In this document: in pieces, positions 1 to 9,087 of the stretch
How positions within the stretch are numbered: position 1 is the first letter of the stretch
How the letters are laid out: each line of letters opens with the position of its first letter
Source of the DNA: CAYXLI01 sp964464925
GTDB lineage: Bacteria; Acidobacteriota; Terriglobia; Bryobacterales; Bryobacteraceae
Length of the DNA stretch: 64,000 bases
NCBI GenBank assembly: GCA_964464925.1
Contig: CAYXLI010000005.1
Location: 124,001-188,000, forward strand
Direction of reading: 5' to 3'
Notes under the pieces: generated by a model
Seen by the model: only the letters and a program-made list of their open reading frames with translations
The model's database searches: none
Told to the model about the DNA's origin: nothing
Made by a program: the position numbers and the translations under genes

Positions 1-957
1 CTCGAAATCAAGGACGCTACCGAGATTCCAGGCATAGATATTCGCCTCATCAAGAGCCGCACCGTTACGGTCCAGGGCCGCATCACCGGAGTGCCTGCCG
101 GAGCGGGCACGATTACGATCTTGAATCTGAATTCCAAATCGGCTGGACCAATGGGCAACGCGATTCATCCTCGCGCTTACGTTCAAAGCGCGGAGGGGAA
201 GTTCGAGTTCAAGAACGTACCTCCTGGTTCTTACATCCTGCACACCTTGCCCACCGGCCTCGGTAGTGCGCCATTCATGGTGAAGACCACCATCGACGTT
301 GGCAATCAACCCGTGACGGATTTGCAGGTACCCGCCCTGATCCCTTTCGAAGTCAAGGCGAAGATCAAAGCAGAACCAGCACCCGATTTGAAGCTTGCTT
401 CCGTCCGTATCATTCTCACGCCCGCAGATGAAATCACGAGCGCGATCGCCAAGGGCACGGCGAGTGCGGACGGCGATCTTACTCTGGCCAACCTTGTGGC
501 AGGGCGCCATCGGGTCAATATCACCGGCCTTCCGCCGACGCACTATGTGAAGGAGATTCGTGCCGGAGATCAGATTGCCGAAAGCGATGAAATCGACGTC
601 ATCGACGCATCCACACCCCTTACGATTTCGCTTGCCTCAGGCAAAGGGGAGATCACCGGCATGGCCTCCAATGACAAAGGCGAGCCTGTTCCCGGCGCTA
701 CCGTCGGTCTTATTCCTTCTCCCCGGCGGTCCTTCCGCCAGCGGATCGTTCGCACAGATCAGAGCGGCGTCTTCAAGCTCTCCAATCTCCCGCCTGGCGA
801 CTACATGATGGTTGCTCTCGACAAGATCGAGCCCGGCGCGCTGGACGATGAAGAGTACATCAAGCCGATCCGCTCCAAGCTGAAGAAAGTAACGGTAGAA
901 GAAGGCACCGCTCAAAACATCGATCTGCCGGTTTTACCGGTGCCTACATCGAAGTAG
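1..957 (+). CDS. Carboxypeptidase-regulatory-like repeat protein, 3' part
   Basis: The reading frame is open from the first base of the window, so the true start lies upstream and only the C-terminal ~318 residues are seen. The visible part is built of beta-sandwich modules of the carboxypeptidase regulatory-like (CarboxypepD_reg) kind. Typical strings are 'FEFKNVPPGSY' near residue 70 and 'GVFKLSNLPPGDY' near 260, each the end of a 'G.V.D..G.P...A.V' module. Such repeats are common in exported acidobacterial surface proteins; they are binding or structural domains rather than enzymes. No C-terminal anchor or sorting motif is visible and the protein ends in a proline-rich tail (LPVPTSK). The next gene is convergent, with its stop only about 10 bp away. 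The family assignment is good, but the biological role is unknown because the N-terminus is missing. Confidence 0.8.
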   Translation, partial: LEIKDATEIPGIDIRLIKSRTVTVQGRITGVPAGAGTITILNLNSKSAGPMGNAIHPRAYVQSAEGKFEFKNVPPGSYILHTLPTGLGSAPFMVKTTIDVGNQPVTDLQVPALIPFEVKAKIKAEPAPDLKLASVRIILTPADEITSAIAKGTASADGDLTLANLVAGRHRVNITGLPPTHYVKEIRAGDQIAESDEIDVIDASTPLTISLASGKGEITGMASNDKGEPVPGATVGLIPSPRRSFRQRIVRTDQSGVFKLSNLPPGDYMMVALDKIEPGALDDEEYIKPIRSKLKKVTVEEGTAQNIDLPVLPVPTSK

Positions 958-966
958 CGCTGCCGA

Positions 967-2391
967 TCATTTCTCCGGAATGCCGGCGATGCTGATGCTG
1001 AGCAGGTACTGAATCAAATCGCTCTTCTCCGGCGCAGTCAGCCCGAGGCTCATGCAACTGTTGTAGTGATTGACGACATCGCCCAGTGTGGCGAACCGTC
1101 CGTCATGGAAGAAGCCCCCTTTCGAGTGCGTGAACAGCGCTCCGATCGGCGCCGTCCGATAACGCAGATCCGGCCCGCGGCTCGACTGGAAATCATCAAT
1201 GCAGATTTCATCCGGCGTATGCATATTCCATCCCACATCGGTCCATAGCGGCTCGACATGACAGTTGTTGCACTTGGCTTTTCCACTGAACAACTCGTCG
1301 CCACGAGCCGCCGCGGCCTTATCGAAGCTTCCGTCTGGAGGCTGCGGCCCGGGAATCGCGAGTTGATAGAACTGGAGCGCCGGAAGTTTCGACGTGATCT
1401 TGTCGTCATCGGGGCTGATGTAACTTCCGTCAGGTTGTTTCAAATCACCAAACCCGTTGGCCGCCGCAATCGGAAACTGCTTGGAATTATTCAGCCGTGG
1501 ATCCCAAAACCTGCCTTTGCCGTGCATCTCGAGGTTGGCCACGAACGCGTTCCAGTGCGGCACGCCGCCCCATCCAGTCCAGGTATGCAAGTCTACTCCA
1601 CCAAGCCCGAACGCCGGGGGAATCAAGGTGGCAGCCGTCTTTCCATCCGGACGGAATCCCTTGCCGTCCAAGGCCAACTCCGCGTCGAATTTTCCCGGCC
1701 CCCACGCCATCAGAACCTTCTTCACGGTTGCCTGATCCACCTTCAGCAGATTCGTGAATGCACTCAGATCAGGTGCCAGAGCAACAATCGCCCCTACATT
1801 GAGGTCCCGGTTCGGCCAGCCATCCAAGCGATGGCCGACACACCCGGTTCCTGGATTCATCGGCTGAAGGCTACTGGGGCAAATGCCGGGTACCGCGTTG
1901 TCTACCGTCGAGTGACACAATGCACACGTGATTCCGACCGACTGGAGGATGCCCGTCGAGTCGAACGTACTGGTGACGCCGACCACGGCGTTCATTTTCA
2001 ACAGTGCGAGCGTGGTGGAAGGGACGTTCAGACTCACTCCGCCAGTCTGAATTTGGTTTACGAGGTCGGAAGGCAACGCATCCAGATCTACCTTCAAACC
2101 GAGTCCCAAGGCTGCCGCCGGCGTGAGTCCGGGGCCAACTCCGCCGAGTGCCGAGCCGGAGATCGCCTGATGCAGTTTGAGCGTATCTCCCCAAAATGCC
2201 TCGTCTCCGAAGGTATCGAACCGGAATGTCTTCCGCCCCGCATCCGTCAACTTCAAGGCATTGACTGAAGTGTTGTGGAGAGTGGTTTGCGCATCGTCTC
2301 CATGTGCAAGTTTTCCAAGAAATGCCAGTGAAGCCAACACTGCGATCGGCAGCAGGATCCAACTGGCAAGCGACACACGTGTTCCCTTCAT
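967..2391 (-). CDS. Secreted di-haem c-type cytochrome (CCP/MauG-like)
   Basis: A 474-residue protein with a signal peptide (hydrophobic residues 8-27, cut near 'AHG-DDA'). It carries two covalent haem motifs, CALCH at residues 156-160 and CNNCH at 374-378. The C-terminal stretch 'GGFFHDGRFATLGDVVNHY' is the block usual in cytochrome c peroxidase/MauG-type di-haem proteins, where a downstream Met or Tyr and a His ligate the haems. It should act in the periplasm in electron transfer, peroxide reduction or an oxidative modification; the substrate cannot be told from the sequence. The first haem lies further in than in classical bacterial peroxidases, where it is near residue 50-70, so it belongs to a longer subfamily. 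The ATG is preceded by a strong AAGGAGGT. It is apparently monocistronic, with a repeat-box region upstream (2518-2552). Confidence 0.82.
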   Translation of the reverse strand: MKGTRVSLASWILLPIAVLASLAFLGKLAHGDDAQTTLHNTSVNALKLTDAGRKTFRFDTFGDEAFWGDTLKLHQAISGSALGGVGPGLTPAAALGLGLKVDLDALPSDLVNQIQTGGVSLNVPSTTLALLKMNAVVGVTSTFDSTGILQSVGITCALCHSTVDNAVPGICPSSLQPMNPGTGCVGHRLDGWPNRDLNVGAIVALAPDLSAFTNLLKVDQATVKKVLMAWGPGKFDAELALDGKGFRPDGKTAATLIPPAFGLGGVDLHTWTGWGGVPHWNAFVANLEMHGKGRFWDPRLNNSKQFPIAAANGFGDLKQPDGSYISPDDDKITSKLPALQFYQLAIPGPQPPDGSFDKAAAARGDELFSGKAKCNNCHVEPLWTDVGWNMHTPDEICIDDFQSSRGPDLRYRTAPIGALFTHSKGGFFHDGRFATLGDVVNHYNSCMSLGLTAPEKSDLIQYLLSISIAGIPEK

Positions 2392-2797
2392 GGGACCTCC
2401 TTCTTCTAAAAGCCGCTAGACAGAGGCCGCCTAGCGTAGTGGTTGAATTCGCTTACGGGTCCAGGTTTGAACTGCTGCTCTGTAGATGTGTGCCGGTCTC
2501 GAAACAGCAGCGTGCATGTTGTAAAAGTGTTGTAAACAATAGCTACTACAACGTTCGCCGTAGAGCATTTCCGGGGCGTGGCAATTGCCCCCGTTGCGTG
2601 CAATCACCCAGACCCGCCCCGGCGCCTCGCGCTTCGTTAAGGCGGGCAGCACTGGTACAAAACGAAGCCAATTTGCCGCTCGTTCTTTTAGTTCCCTCGG
2701 ATTCCGGAGGCATGCCGGATCGAATCCTCAACCACTGCACGCCGGAGCGCCGGGTGGCATGCAAAATGCCGGAGCCAATGCTGAGAATGGAGGAATC
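2392..2797. other. Intergenic region between the divergent cytochrome and hypB genes
   Basis: About 400 bp without a credible gene; the short ORFs here lack family features and ribosome binding sites. It must hold the promoters of both divergent genes. The only clear structure is a cluster of three GTTGTA hexamers (listed separately). I found no tRNA fold, although a T-arm-like 'GATCGAATCC' occurs near 2730. Confidence 0.6.
2518..2552. promoter_or_regulatory. Three GTTGTA boxes, possible operator
   Basis: GTTGTAAA occurs at 2518-2525 and again at 2529-2536, an 11-bp period (one helical turn). An inverted copy (TACAAC) follows at 2547-2552. The second copy is also part of TTGT-AA-ACAA. The cluster lies 127-161 bp upstream of the cytochrome start and about 250 bp upstream of hypB. 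Phased direct repeats plus an inverted one look like a transcription-factor site, but no regulator is encoded nearby and this remains inference. Confidence 0.3.
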
Positions 2798-3490
2798 ATG
2801 AGCCGAATCCCCCTAGTGGGCAAAGTTCTGGTAGACAATCAGGTGGTAGCGGATGAACTGCGGGAAGCCTTCGATGTAAACGGCGTATTTGTCGTCAACC
2901 TGATCAGCTCACCCGGTTCGGGGAAGACGGCTCTGCTAGAGAAGACCCTCGCATCGTACGCACCGGGCCGACACGTGGCCGTTCTGACCGGTGACATTCA
3001 GACGGAGTGCGATGCCGCACGCCTGAAGCGATATGGCTTTCCGGTGCGCCAGATTACGACCGAAGGGACCTGCCATCTGGATGCCCGGATGATCAAGAAG
3101 GCGATCGAAGGCTGGGACCTGGCCGATCTCGAGATCCTGTTTATCGAGAACGTCGGAAATCTGGTCTGCCCGACCAGCTATGATCTGGGTGAGCACAAGA
3201 AAATTGTCATGCTGAGCACGGCGGAAGGCGAGGAGAAACCACTGAAGTACCCCGGCATCTTCTTCAAGTCCGAGTTGATGATCATCAACAAGGTCGACCT
3301 TTTGCCTTACGTCCCCTTCAATCTGGAACGCGCGAAGGCAAACGCAAGGGCAATCAACCCGGATATTAAGATCATCGAATCGTCATGCACGACGGACACG
3401 GGCCTGGACCAGTGGCTGGCGTGGCTGGACCACGAGGTGGATGAGAATCGAATCGCGTGGCCTTCCTCCATGGATATGGCCTTACCGTAG
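2798..3490 (+). CDS. hypB: HypB-family nickel-insertion GTPase
   Basis: A 230-residue GTPase of the HypB/UreG (SIMIBI) class. It has a P-loop 'SSPGSGKT' at 37-44, 'FIENVGNLVCP' at 115-125 and an 'NKVD' guanine-specificity motif at 164-167. The metal-binding residues of the HypB G-domain are present: Cys92-His93 in 'TEGTCHLDA' and Cys124 in 'NLVCP'. The N-terminal CXXCGC motif and His-rich stretch seen in some HypB proteins are absent. HypB delivers Ni(II), with HypA, to [NiFe]-hydrogenase. The ATG at 2798 is chosen because GGAGGA lies just upstream; the frame is open further 5' but has no homology there. No hypA, other hyp gene or hydrogenase structural gene is in the window, so this copy is isolated. 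UreG is less likely because the 'NVGNLVCP' block is HypB-type. Confidence 0.9.
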   Translation: MSRIPLVGKVLVDNQVVADELREAFDVNGVFVVNLISSPGSGKTALLEKTLASYAPGRHVAVLTGDIQTECDAARLKRYGFPVRQITTEGTCHLDARMIKKAIEGWDLADLEILFIENVGNLVCPTSYDLGEHKKIVMLSTAEGEEKPLKYPGIFFKSELMIINKVDLLPYVPFNLERAKANARAINPDIKIIESSCTTDTGLDQWLAWLDHEVDENRIAWPSSMDMALP

Positions 3491-3532
3491 CCCCTTTGCG
3501 CGGCGGGCCGGGGCTCTGTAGTATGGACGATC

Positions 3533-4669
3533 ATGCCGAAGAACATCGTCCTCTGTTGTGATGGAACAGCGAACGAATTCGCCAAGAACAACACAAACGT
3601 CGTCAAGCTCTATTCCACTCTGATCAACGATCCTGATCGTCAGGTTACTTTCTATCACCCCGGCCTAGGCACGATGGAACCCGCCGGAGCGTTGACGACA
3701 TTTGCGCGGAAAATCACAAAACTGCTAGGGATGGCGATCGGGTACGGTCTGGCGAATGATGTTCGCGACAGTTATGTTTTTCTGATGCAGAACTACAAAG
3801 ACGGCGATCGGGTCTTTCTGTTCGGTTTCAGCCGCGGTGCCTACACGGTACGCGCAGTCGCTGCTCTGCTGAAAATGTATGGACTGATTCGCGGAGGCAA
3901 CGAGCCCTTAGTGCCCTACGCGACTCGGATGCTCATGGCCATCAACCGCGCAGACGGCGACGGTTCCGTGAAGCAATACTTCGAACTGGCAGACGACTTC
4001 AAATCCAGTATGACTTCCGCACCTTGCCAGCCGTGGTTCGTCGGCGTCTGGGACACGGTCAGCTCCGTCGGGTGGATCGAGAATCCGCTGAAACTACCGT
4101 TCGTGACCAACAACCCGGACATTCAGATCGGGAGGCATGCCATCTCGCTGGACGAGCGCCGAGCTTTTTTCCGTAGTCATCTGTGGCGAGGACCAGAAGA
4201 TGTGTCCTCTCCGTGTGGTCCGAAAGACCTTCAGCAGGTCTGGTTTGCCGGCGTGCATTGCGACGTAGGTGGAGGTTATCCGGAGGCGGAGAGCGGTCTT
4301 TCCAAATTTCCGCTCGAATGGATGATCGCGGAAGCGACGTGGGCGGGGCTGCTGGTGGACGACTCCAAAGTAAACGAGGTGCTTGGGTACGGCAGCGCGC
4401 GGCACAGCAGGCCTGATGCGAATGCAACGATGCATGAGTCGCTGACGCGGTGGTGGAATCTCGCGGAAATCATTCCGAAAAAGCACTACGACTGGAAGAC
4501 CGGAAAGACCGGACGGAAAATGAACCTTTGGGCGCGACGGTCCGTTCCGCCAAAGCCGCTCGTTCATGAATCGGCCTTTCAGCGCGAAGGCTACCAGGGC
4601 ACTCTTCCAGGCGATGCCGTGATGGTGAAGACGCGGGAACGGAGCGGAGTGGCGGACGTGAAACGCTGA
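3533..4669 (+). CDS. DUF2235 alpha/beta-hydrolase domain protein
   Basis: A 378-residue cytosolic-looking protein (no signal peptide) of the DUF2235 family. Hallmarks are 'IVLCCDGTANEF' at the N-terminus, 'YHPGLGTM' near residue 42, the nucleophile elbow 'FGFSRGAYT' (GXSXG, Ser near 101) and 'GVHCDVGGGY' near 240, which supplies the catalytic-type Asp. Members include type VI secretion phospholipase effectors (Tle1 group) and many uncharacterised bacterial and fungal hydrolases. Here no VgrG, PAAR or immunity gene is adjacent, so an effector role is not supported and a housekeeping or stress hydrolase is equally possible. It follows hypB on the same strand after 42 bp and could be co-transcribed. 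The ~270 bp after it holds nothing I can identify. Confidence 0.85.
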   Translation: MPKNIVLCCDGTANEFAKNNTNVVKLYSTLINDPDRQVTFYHPGLGTMEPAGALTTFARKITKLLGMAIGYGLANDVRDSYVFLMQNYKDGDRVFLFGFSRGAYTVRAVAALLKMYGLIRGGNEPLVPYATRMLMAINRADGDGSVKQYFELADDFKSSMTSAPCQPWFVGVWDTVSSVGWIENPLKLPFVTNNPDIQIGRHAISLDERRAFFRSHLWRGPEDVSSPCGPKDLQQVWFAGVHCDVGGGYPEAESGLSKFPLEWMIAEATWAGLLVDDSKVNEVLGYGSARHSRPDANATMHESLTRWWNLAEIIPKKHYDWKTGKTGRKMNLWARRSVPPKPLVHESAFQREGYQGTLPGDAVMVKTRERSGVADVKR

Positions 4670-4941
4670 TATTCCGTTGCCGGCCTCCTGCCGGGACTCC
4701 GGGGATCACGCCTCATTACTATTCGGTTTTCGAAGATCTATGAGGAGAACACCTTTACCAGGTCTCCTCGCTGTACTCGCCGACGTGAAGGCTGGCCGGC
4801 AAGCTAAAGCTTACGCCACAGCGCATCCAAGATTTAGCAGGCGGGGGCGTCAAAACGGATCGCAAGATTCGGATAGAGCTTCTAGCCCGTTGATACGAGG
4901 CTGAATATTTCGCTGGGCGAAGCTGTGACTCTTCGGCGGCG

Positions 4942-6102
4942 CTATATCATTCCGACTGCGGCATTCACCAGGACGGCGCCCATGCCGATGGGGATCAGAT
5001 ATTTCCAACCGAAATTCATGAGCTGGTCATAGCGCAGACGCGGGAACGTACCGCGGAACCAAATCAGCGTATACACGATGACCCCCACCTTGAGCAGGAA
5101 CCAGTAGACGCCGATCGCAAGTTCATTCACGAACGGGATCAAGAACAGCGAGCCGAGCAGGATGAGACCCACCGCGAAGGCTATGAGCGTGAGTTGCTGG
5201 ATCCGGCTTTTAATCCGCTTCAGGAGAATGAACGAAGCAAAGCCAGGAACGGCGATGGTTGCGAATGGAACGGCATAGTTCAGAAAACTAAGCCACGGGA
5301 CGTTCGGAAAGGGCCGTAGCCAGCCGCCCCAGAATAGCGTGACGGCGACGCCGGCGATGACGAAGATGTTGCAGTACTCGGCGATCATGTAGCAGCCCCA
5401 ACGGAAACCGCTGTACTCGGTGTGGAAGCCGGCGACGAGTTCCGATTCGGCTTCGGGAAGGTCAAACGGCGTGCGGTTGGTTTCGGCCACGGCGGCGATG
5501 AAATAAATGGTGAATGGCACGAGCATCAGGCCGTAGTTGCTGAACGCGAACCAGATGCCCCGCTCTGCCTGATGCTGCACGATCTGCACCATACTGAGCG
5601 AGCCTGCGGTCATCACCCCGGAGACCAGAGCAAGAGAGAGGGCGACTTCGTAGCTGACAAGCTGTGCGGCGCTACGCAATGCACCGAGGAGCGGGTAATG
5701 GCTGTTTGAACTCCAGCCGCCGAGGATGATGCCCAAAATACCAACCGAAGCCATTGCGGAAACAACCAGCAGGCCGACGTTGACGTCCGCGATGCGCAGT
5801 TGCGCGTTGAACGGCAGGACCGCCATGGCGGCGAAACCGCAGAAGACCGAGATGACGGGAGCGAACCAGAAGATAATCCGGTCCGATGAGGCCGGAATGG
5901 TGTCCTCCTTGAGGATAAGTTTCAGTGCATCGGCGATCGGCTGCAGCAGACCGTGCGGGCCCACGCGCATGGGTCCGAGCCGGACCTGCATGTCAGCAAG
6001 AACCTTGCGCTCAGCGAGCACGATATAGCCGACTACCAAAGGGAACCCAAAGACGAGCACCAGAGACAGAATGAGAGGCAGAAGAAGTTCCTGTAGTGGC
6101 AT
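4942..6102 (-). CDS. nuoH: NADH-quinone oxidoreductase subunit H
   Basis: A 386-residue polytopic membrane protein and the last gene of the nuo operon. NuoH forms the quinone-binding chamber at the junction of the membrane and peripheral arms. Family signatures are 'LAERKVLADMQVRLGP' near residues 30-45 (cytoplasmic loop) and 'ETNRTPFDLPEAESELVAGF' with its conserved acidic residues. The start is placed at the ATG at 6102, one nucleotide after the nuoN stop, because translation upstream of it lies inside nuoN and has no homology. Its position is unusual: nuoH normally sits between nuoG and nuoI, but here it follows nuoN. The sequence looks fully functional, so this is a rearrangement and not a decayed copy. 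Confidence 0.96.
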   Translation of the reverse strand: MPLQELLLPLILSLVLVFGFPLVVGYIVLAERKVLADMQVRLGPMRVGPHGLLQPIADALKLILKEDTIPASSDRIIFWFAPVISVFCGFAAMAVLPFNAQLRIADVNVGLLVVSAMASVGILGIILGGWSSNSHYPLLGALRSAAQLVSYEVALSLALVSGVMTAGSLSMVQIVQHQAERGIWFAFSNYGLMLVPFTIYFIAAVAETNRTPFDLPEAESELVAGFHTEYSGFRWGCYMIAEYCNIFVIAGVAVTLFWGGWLRPFPNVPWLSFLNYAVPFATIAVPGFASFILLKRIKSRIQQLTLIAFAVGLILLGSLFLIPFVNELAIGVYWFLLKVGVIVYTLIWFRGTFPRLRYDQLMNFGWKYLIPIGMGAVLVNAAVGMI

Positions 6103-6103
6103 G

Positions 6104-7579
6104 TTATTGCGCCCTCTGGACGAACACGTTTGCGAATCGTAAGAAGGGTTCGGGGTAGACGCCGATGGCGAGCGTTGCAACGCCGGTGGCGGCCATGGCG
6201 AAGCGCGTTCCGAAACTTTGCGTGAGCGGCACGCCTTCCTCGCCTTCGCTGAAGAACATGGCCTTCACGATTCGGAAATAGTAAAAAAGCGATACTCCGA
6301 CATACAACGCCGCTACGACAGCCAACGTGTAGTGGCCGGTCTCCAGCAACGCCAGGAAGATATAGTACTTGCCGAGAAAGCCCGCCGTCGGCGGAATGCC
6401 CGCTAGCGAGATGAGGAAGACCAGCATCCAGATCGCGTAGGACGGGTGGCGCTTCATGAGGCCGGAGAAGTCGTCCATGTCTTCACCCATCACACCCGCG
6501 CGGCGCATGGCTGCGATGACCAGGAACGCACCGAGCGTCATGAACGTGTAAACCATCAGGTAGACGATCACGCCGGTGACGCCGGTTTTGTTGCCGGCGA
6601 TGAGGCCGAGCAGCATGTACCCAGCGTGCGAAATAGAGCTGTACGCGAGCAGCCGCTTCAAATTGCTCTGTCCGATGGCTGCGAGGTTACCGACGGTGAG
6701 GCTGGCAAGGGCCACCGCGATCATGAGGGGTTCCCACACGGGGCGGGCAGCCATCAGAGGGCCTAGAAACAGGCGCATCAGCAGACCGAACGAAGCAGCC
6801 TTGGAAGCCACCGAGAGATAAGCCGTGACCGGCGTTGGCGCGCCCTCGTAGGCATCCGGCGCCCACATGTGGAAGGGGGCGGCAGAGACTTTGAAGAACA
6901 GGCCAACAGCAATGGTGACGAGCGCCAGAAGCACGATTGGGTCACCGCCGCCACGCTCGTTCAACGCCGTCGCGATGCTCTGGATATTGGTGGAGCCCGA
7001 CAGACCGTATAGAAGTGAGAAGCCGTAAAGCAGGAAGCCAGTGGAGAGCGCGCCGAGAATCAGGTACTTGATGGCGGCCTCGTTGGAGCGCTTGTCATAG
7101 CGGAGAAAACCGACGAGCACGTAAAAACAGATGGCCATTAGTTCCAGCCCCACGAACAACGTGATCAGGTCGGCCCCAGTAACGAGGAAGAACATGCCGG
7201 ACTGGGCCAGGAGAACGAGGCCGATGTATTCGCCAAGCGGTTCGCCCGCGGTCTGGAGGAAGCGGTAAGACATCAGGATCACGACGGCGGATGCAATGAG
7301 GAACAGCCAGTTGAAGAACAGGGCAAACGCATCGATGACCAGCGTAGAGCGGAACGCCACGATCTGCTGCACATGATTAGTCACGAGGAAGTCGTGCTGA
7401 CGCCACAGAGCGCTTCCTGTGAAGACCAGCCCCACCAGGGACAGGAACACCAGCCAGCGCCGCTGTTCGCGACCCTTAAAGCCAAAAAAGTCGAACAGCA
7501 AGACGGCTGAGCCGAACAAGGTGAGCAACAGCGCGGGCAGAACCACGAAATGGTCTGTGGCTGTGTAGAAGTTGTTCAC
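6104..7579 (-). CDS. nuoN: NADH-quinone oxidoreductase subunit N
   Basis: A 491-residue protein of the Mrp-antiporter-like family, one of three proton-pumping membrane subunits of complex I. It has about 14 membrane helices. The pumping-helix signatures include 'FKVSAAPFHMWAPDAYEGAP' near 228-247 (conserved Lys and His), 'LLAYSSISHAGYMLLG' near 310 and a 'GIPPTAGFLGKYYIF' block near 395. Its ATG overlaps the nuoM stop by 4 bp (ATGA), indicating translational coupling. The downstream gene is nuoH, one base after the stop. The length agrees with the family. Confidence 0.96.
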   Translation of the reverse strand: MNNFYTATDHFVVLPALLLTLFGSAVLLFDFFGFKGREQRRWLVFLSLVGLVFTGSALWRQHDFLVTNHVQQIVAFRSTLVIDAFALFFNWLFLIASAVVILMSYRFLQTAGEPLGEYIGLVLLAQSGMFFLVTGADLITLFVGLELMAICFYVLVGFLRYDKRSNEAAIKYLILGALSTGFLLYGFSLLYGLSGSTNIQSIATALNERGGGDPIVLLALVTIAVGLFFKVSAAPFHMWAPDAYEGAPTPVTAYLSVASKAASFGLLMRLFLGPLMAARPVWEPLMIAVALASLTVGNLAAIGQSNLKRLLAYSSISHAGYMLLGLIAGNKTGVTGVIVYLMVYTFMTLGAFLVIAAMRRAGVMGEDMDDFSGLMKRHPSYAIWMLVFLISLAGIPPTAGFLGKYYIFLALLETGHYTLAVVAALYVGVSLFYYFRIVKAMFFSEGEEGVPLTQSFGTRFAMAATGVATLAIGVYPEPFLRFANVFVQRAQ

Positions 7580-9087
7580 CGGTGCGCCTCCACGGCGGTC
7601 CGGGCGGTTTGAACGCGCTGCACGATCTGATCAACGGGCTTGTCCAAAACATCGAAAAACGGTTTGGGATAGATACCGATCCAGAAAGCCCAGGCAAGCA
7701 ACGGCAGGAATACGGCCCACTCGCGGAGATTGAGATCCTTGAGCTTCGCGTTCTTTTCCCCGACATCGCCGAGCATCGTGCGCTGATAGAGCCACAGCAG
7801 GTACGCCGCGCCGAGAACCACACCCAGCACCGCGCATGCGGCCCAGATTCGGTTCGCCAGGTAAGCACCTTGCAGGATAGTGAACTCACCGATGAAGCCG
7901 TTCAGCAGAGGAAGACCGGCGGAGCTGAACATGGCAATGGCAAAGACGACGGCGTAGTTCGGCATGACATTTGCTAGGCCGCCGAAGTCTTTGATTGCGC
8001 GCGTGTGGCGCCGCTCATAAATGACACCGACGATGAGGAAGAGCATGCCCGTGGAGATGCCATGATTGACCTGCTGCAGGATGGAACCGGCCAATCCGGG
8101 TTTGTTGAGCGCAAAGATGCCGAGCGTGCAAAAGCCCAGGTGGCTCACGGAGGAGTAAGCAACCAGCTTCTTCCAATCCTGCTGCATGAGACTGACTAGA
8201 GCTCCGTAGATGATGCCAATGATGGAGAGCACTGCCATGACCTGCACGATGGTCGCGTCGGACGAGGCTTTCGGAAGCAGCGGGAGACTGAAGCGGACGA
8301 ACCCGTATGTGCCCATTTTCAGCAGAACGCCGGCCAGGATCACGGAGCCTGCGGTTGGCGCCTCGGTGTGCGCGTCCGGCAGCCAGGTGTGGAACGGGAA
8401 CATGGGCACCTTCACGGCGAAGCCGATGAACAAGGCCCAGAAGACCCATCGCTCGACCGTGGGCGCCATGTGCACCCTCATGAGATCGGAGATGAGGAAT
8501 GAATACGTACCGAATTCGTTAAAGTGCTGGAAGTAGAGCGTCAATGCTCCGAGGAGCAGCAGCACGCTGCCGAGCAGCGTATAAATGAAGAACTTGATCG
8601 CTGCATAGAGACGCCGCTCACCGCCCCAGATGCCGATGACGAAGTACATCGGGATCAGCACGGCTTCGAAGAAGACGAAAAAGAGGAAGAAGTCCAGTGA
8701 AACGAAAACGCCCACCATGGTGGTCTGCAGCAGCAGCAACATGGTGTAGTACTCTTTTACGCGCTTGTCGATGGCCGACCAGGAAGAGAGGATCGAGACC
8801 ACGCCGGTGATGCCAGTGAGGAGCACCATCAAAAGGCTGATGCCATCGATGCCGATGGCGTACTTGACGCCGAGAGAGGGGATCCAGTCGGCCATCTCGA
8901 CGAATTGAAAGCCGCCGTTGTTCTTGTCGAAGCCAGGGATCAGCAGAAGCGAGATCAGAAAACCGGCGATCGCCACAATGTTCGCCCAACCGCGAATGAG
9001 ATTCTTCTGAGACGCCGGCATCAGCAGCAGGATCAGCGCCCCCGCCAGCGGCGTAAACAGAATGAGGCTGAGCAGGTGATTTGTCAT
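7576..9087 (-). CDS. nuoM: NADH-quinone oxidoreductase subunit M
   Basis: A 503-residue antiporter-like complex I subunit. Key blocks are 'VGIWGGERRLYAAIKFFIYT' near 155 (helix-5 region; the conserved pump Glu lies upstream at 'FFEAVLIPMYF'), 'FAVKVPMFPFHTWLPDAHTE' near 225 with pump Lys and discharge residues, and 'LVAYSSVSHLGFCTLGIFAL' near 310. There are fourteen hydrophobic helices and no insertions. It overlaps nuoL (9084-9087) and nuoN (7576-7579) by 4 bp each. Confidence 0.96.
   Translation of the reverse strand: MTNHLLSLILFTPLAGALILLLMPASQKNLIRGWANIVAIAGFLISLLLIPGFDKNNGGFQFVEMADWIPSLGVKYAIGIDGISLLMVLLTGITGVVSILSSWSAIDKRVKEYYTMLLLLQTTMVGVFVSLDFFLFFVFFEAVLIPMYFVIGIWGGERRLYAAIKFFIYTLLGSVLLLLGALTLYFQHFNEFGTYSFLISDLMRVHMAPTVERWVFWALFIGFAVKVPMFPFHTWLPDAHTEAPTAGSVILAGVLLKMGTYGFVRFSLPLLPKASSDATIVQVMAVLSIIGIIYGALVSLMQQDWKKLVAYSSVSHLGFCTLGIFALNKPGLAGSILQQVNHGISTGMLFLIVGVIYERRHTRAIKDFGGLANVMPNYAVVFAIAMFSSAGLPLLNGFIGEFTILQGAYLANRIWAACAVLGVVLGAAYLLWLYQRTMLGDVGEKNAKLKDLNLREWAVFLPLLAWAFWIGIYPKPFFDVLDKPVDQIVQRVQTARTAVEAHR

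Noticed and set aside
1258..2268. 336-codon open frame on the plus strand
   Set aside because: Antisense to the di-haem cytochrome, which has both haem motifs in its own frame.
3533..4669. DUF2235 protein as a type VI phospholipase effector
   Set aside because: The family includes Tle1-type effectors, but no VgrG, PAAR, chaperone or immunity gene lies nearby.
4670..4941. 75-codon plus-strand ORF after the DUF2235 gene
   Set aside because: No ribosome binding site, no recognisable motif, and Arg-rich composition typical of random GC-rich frames.
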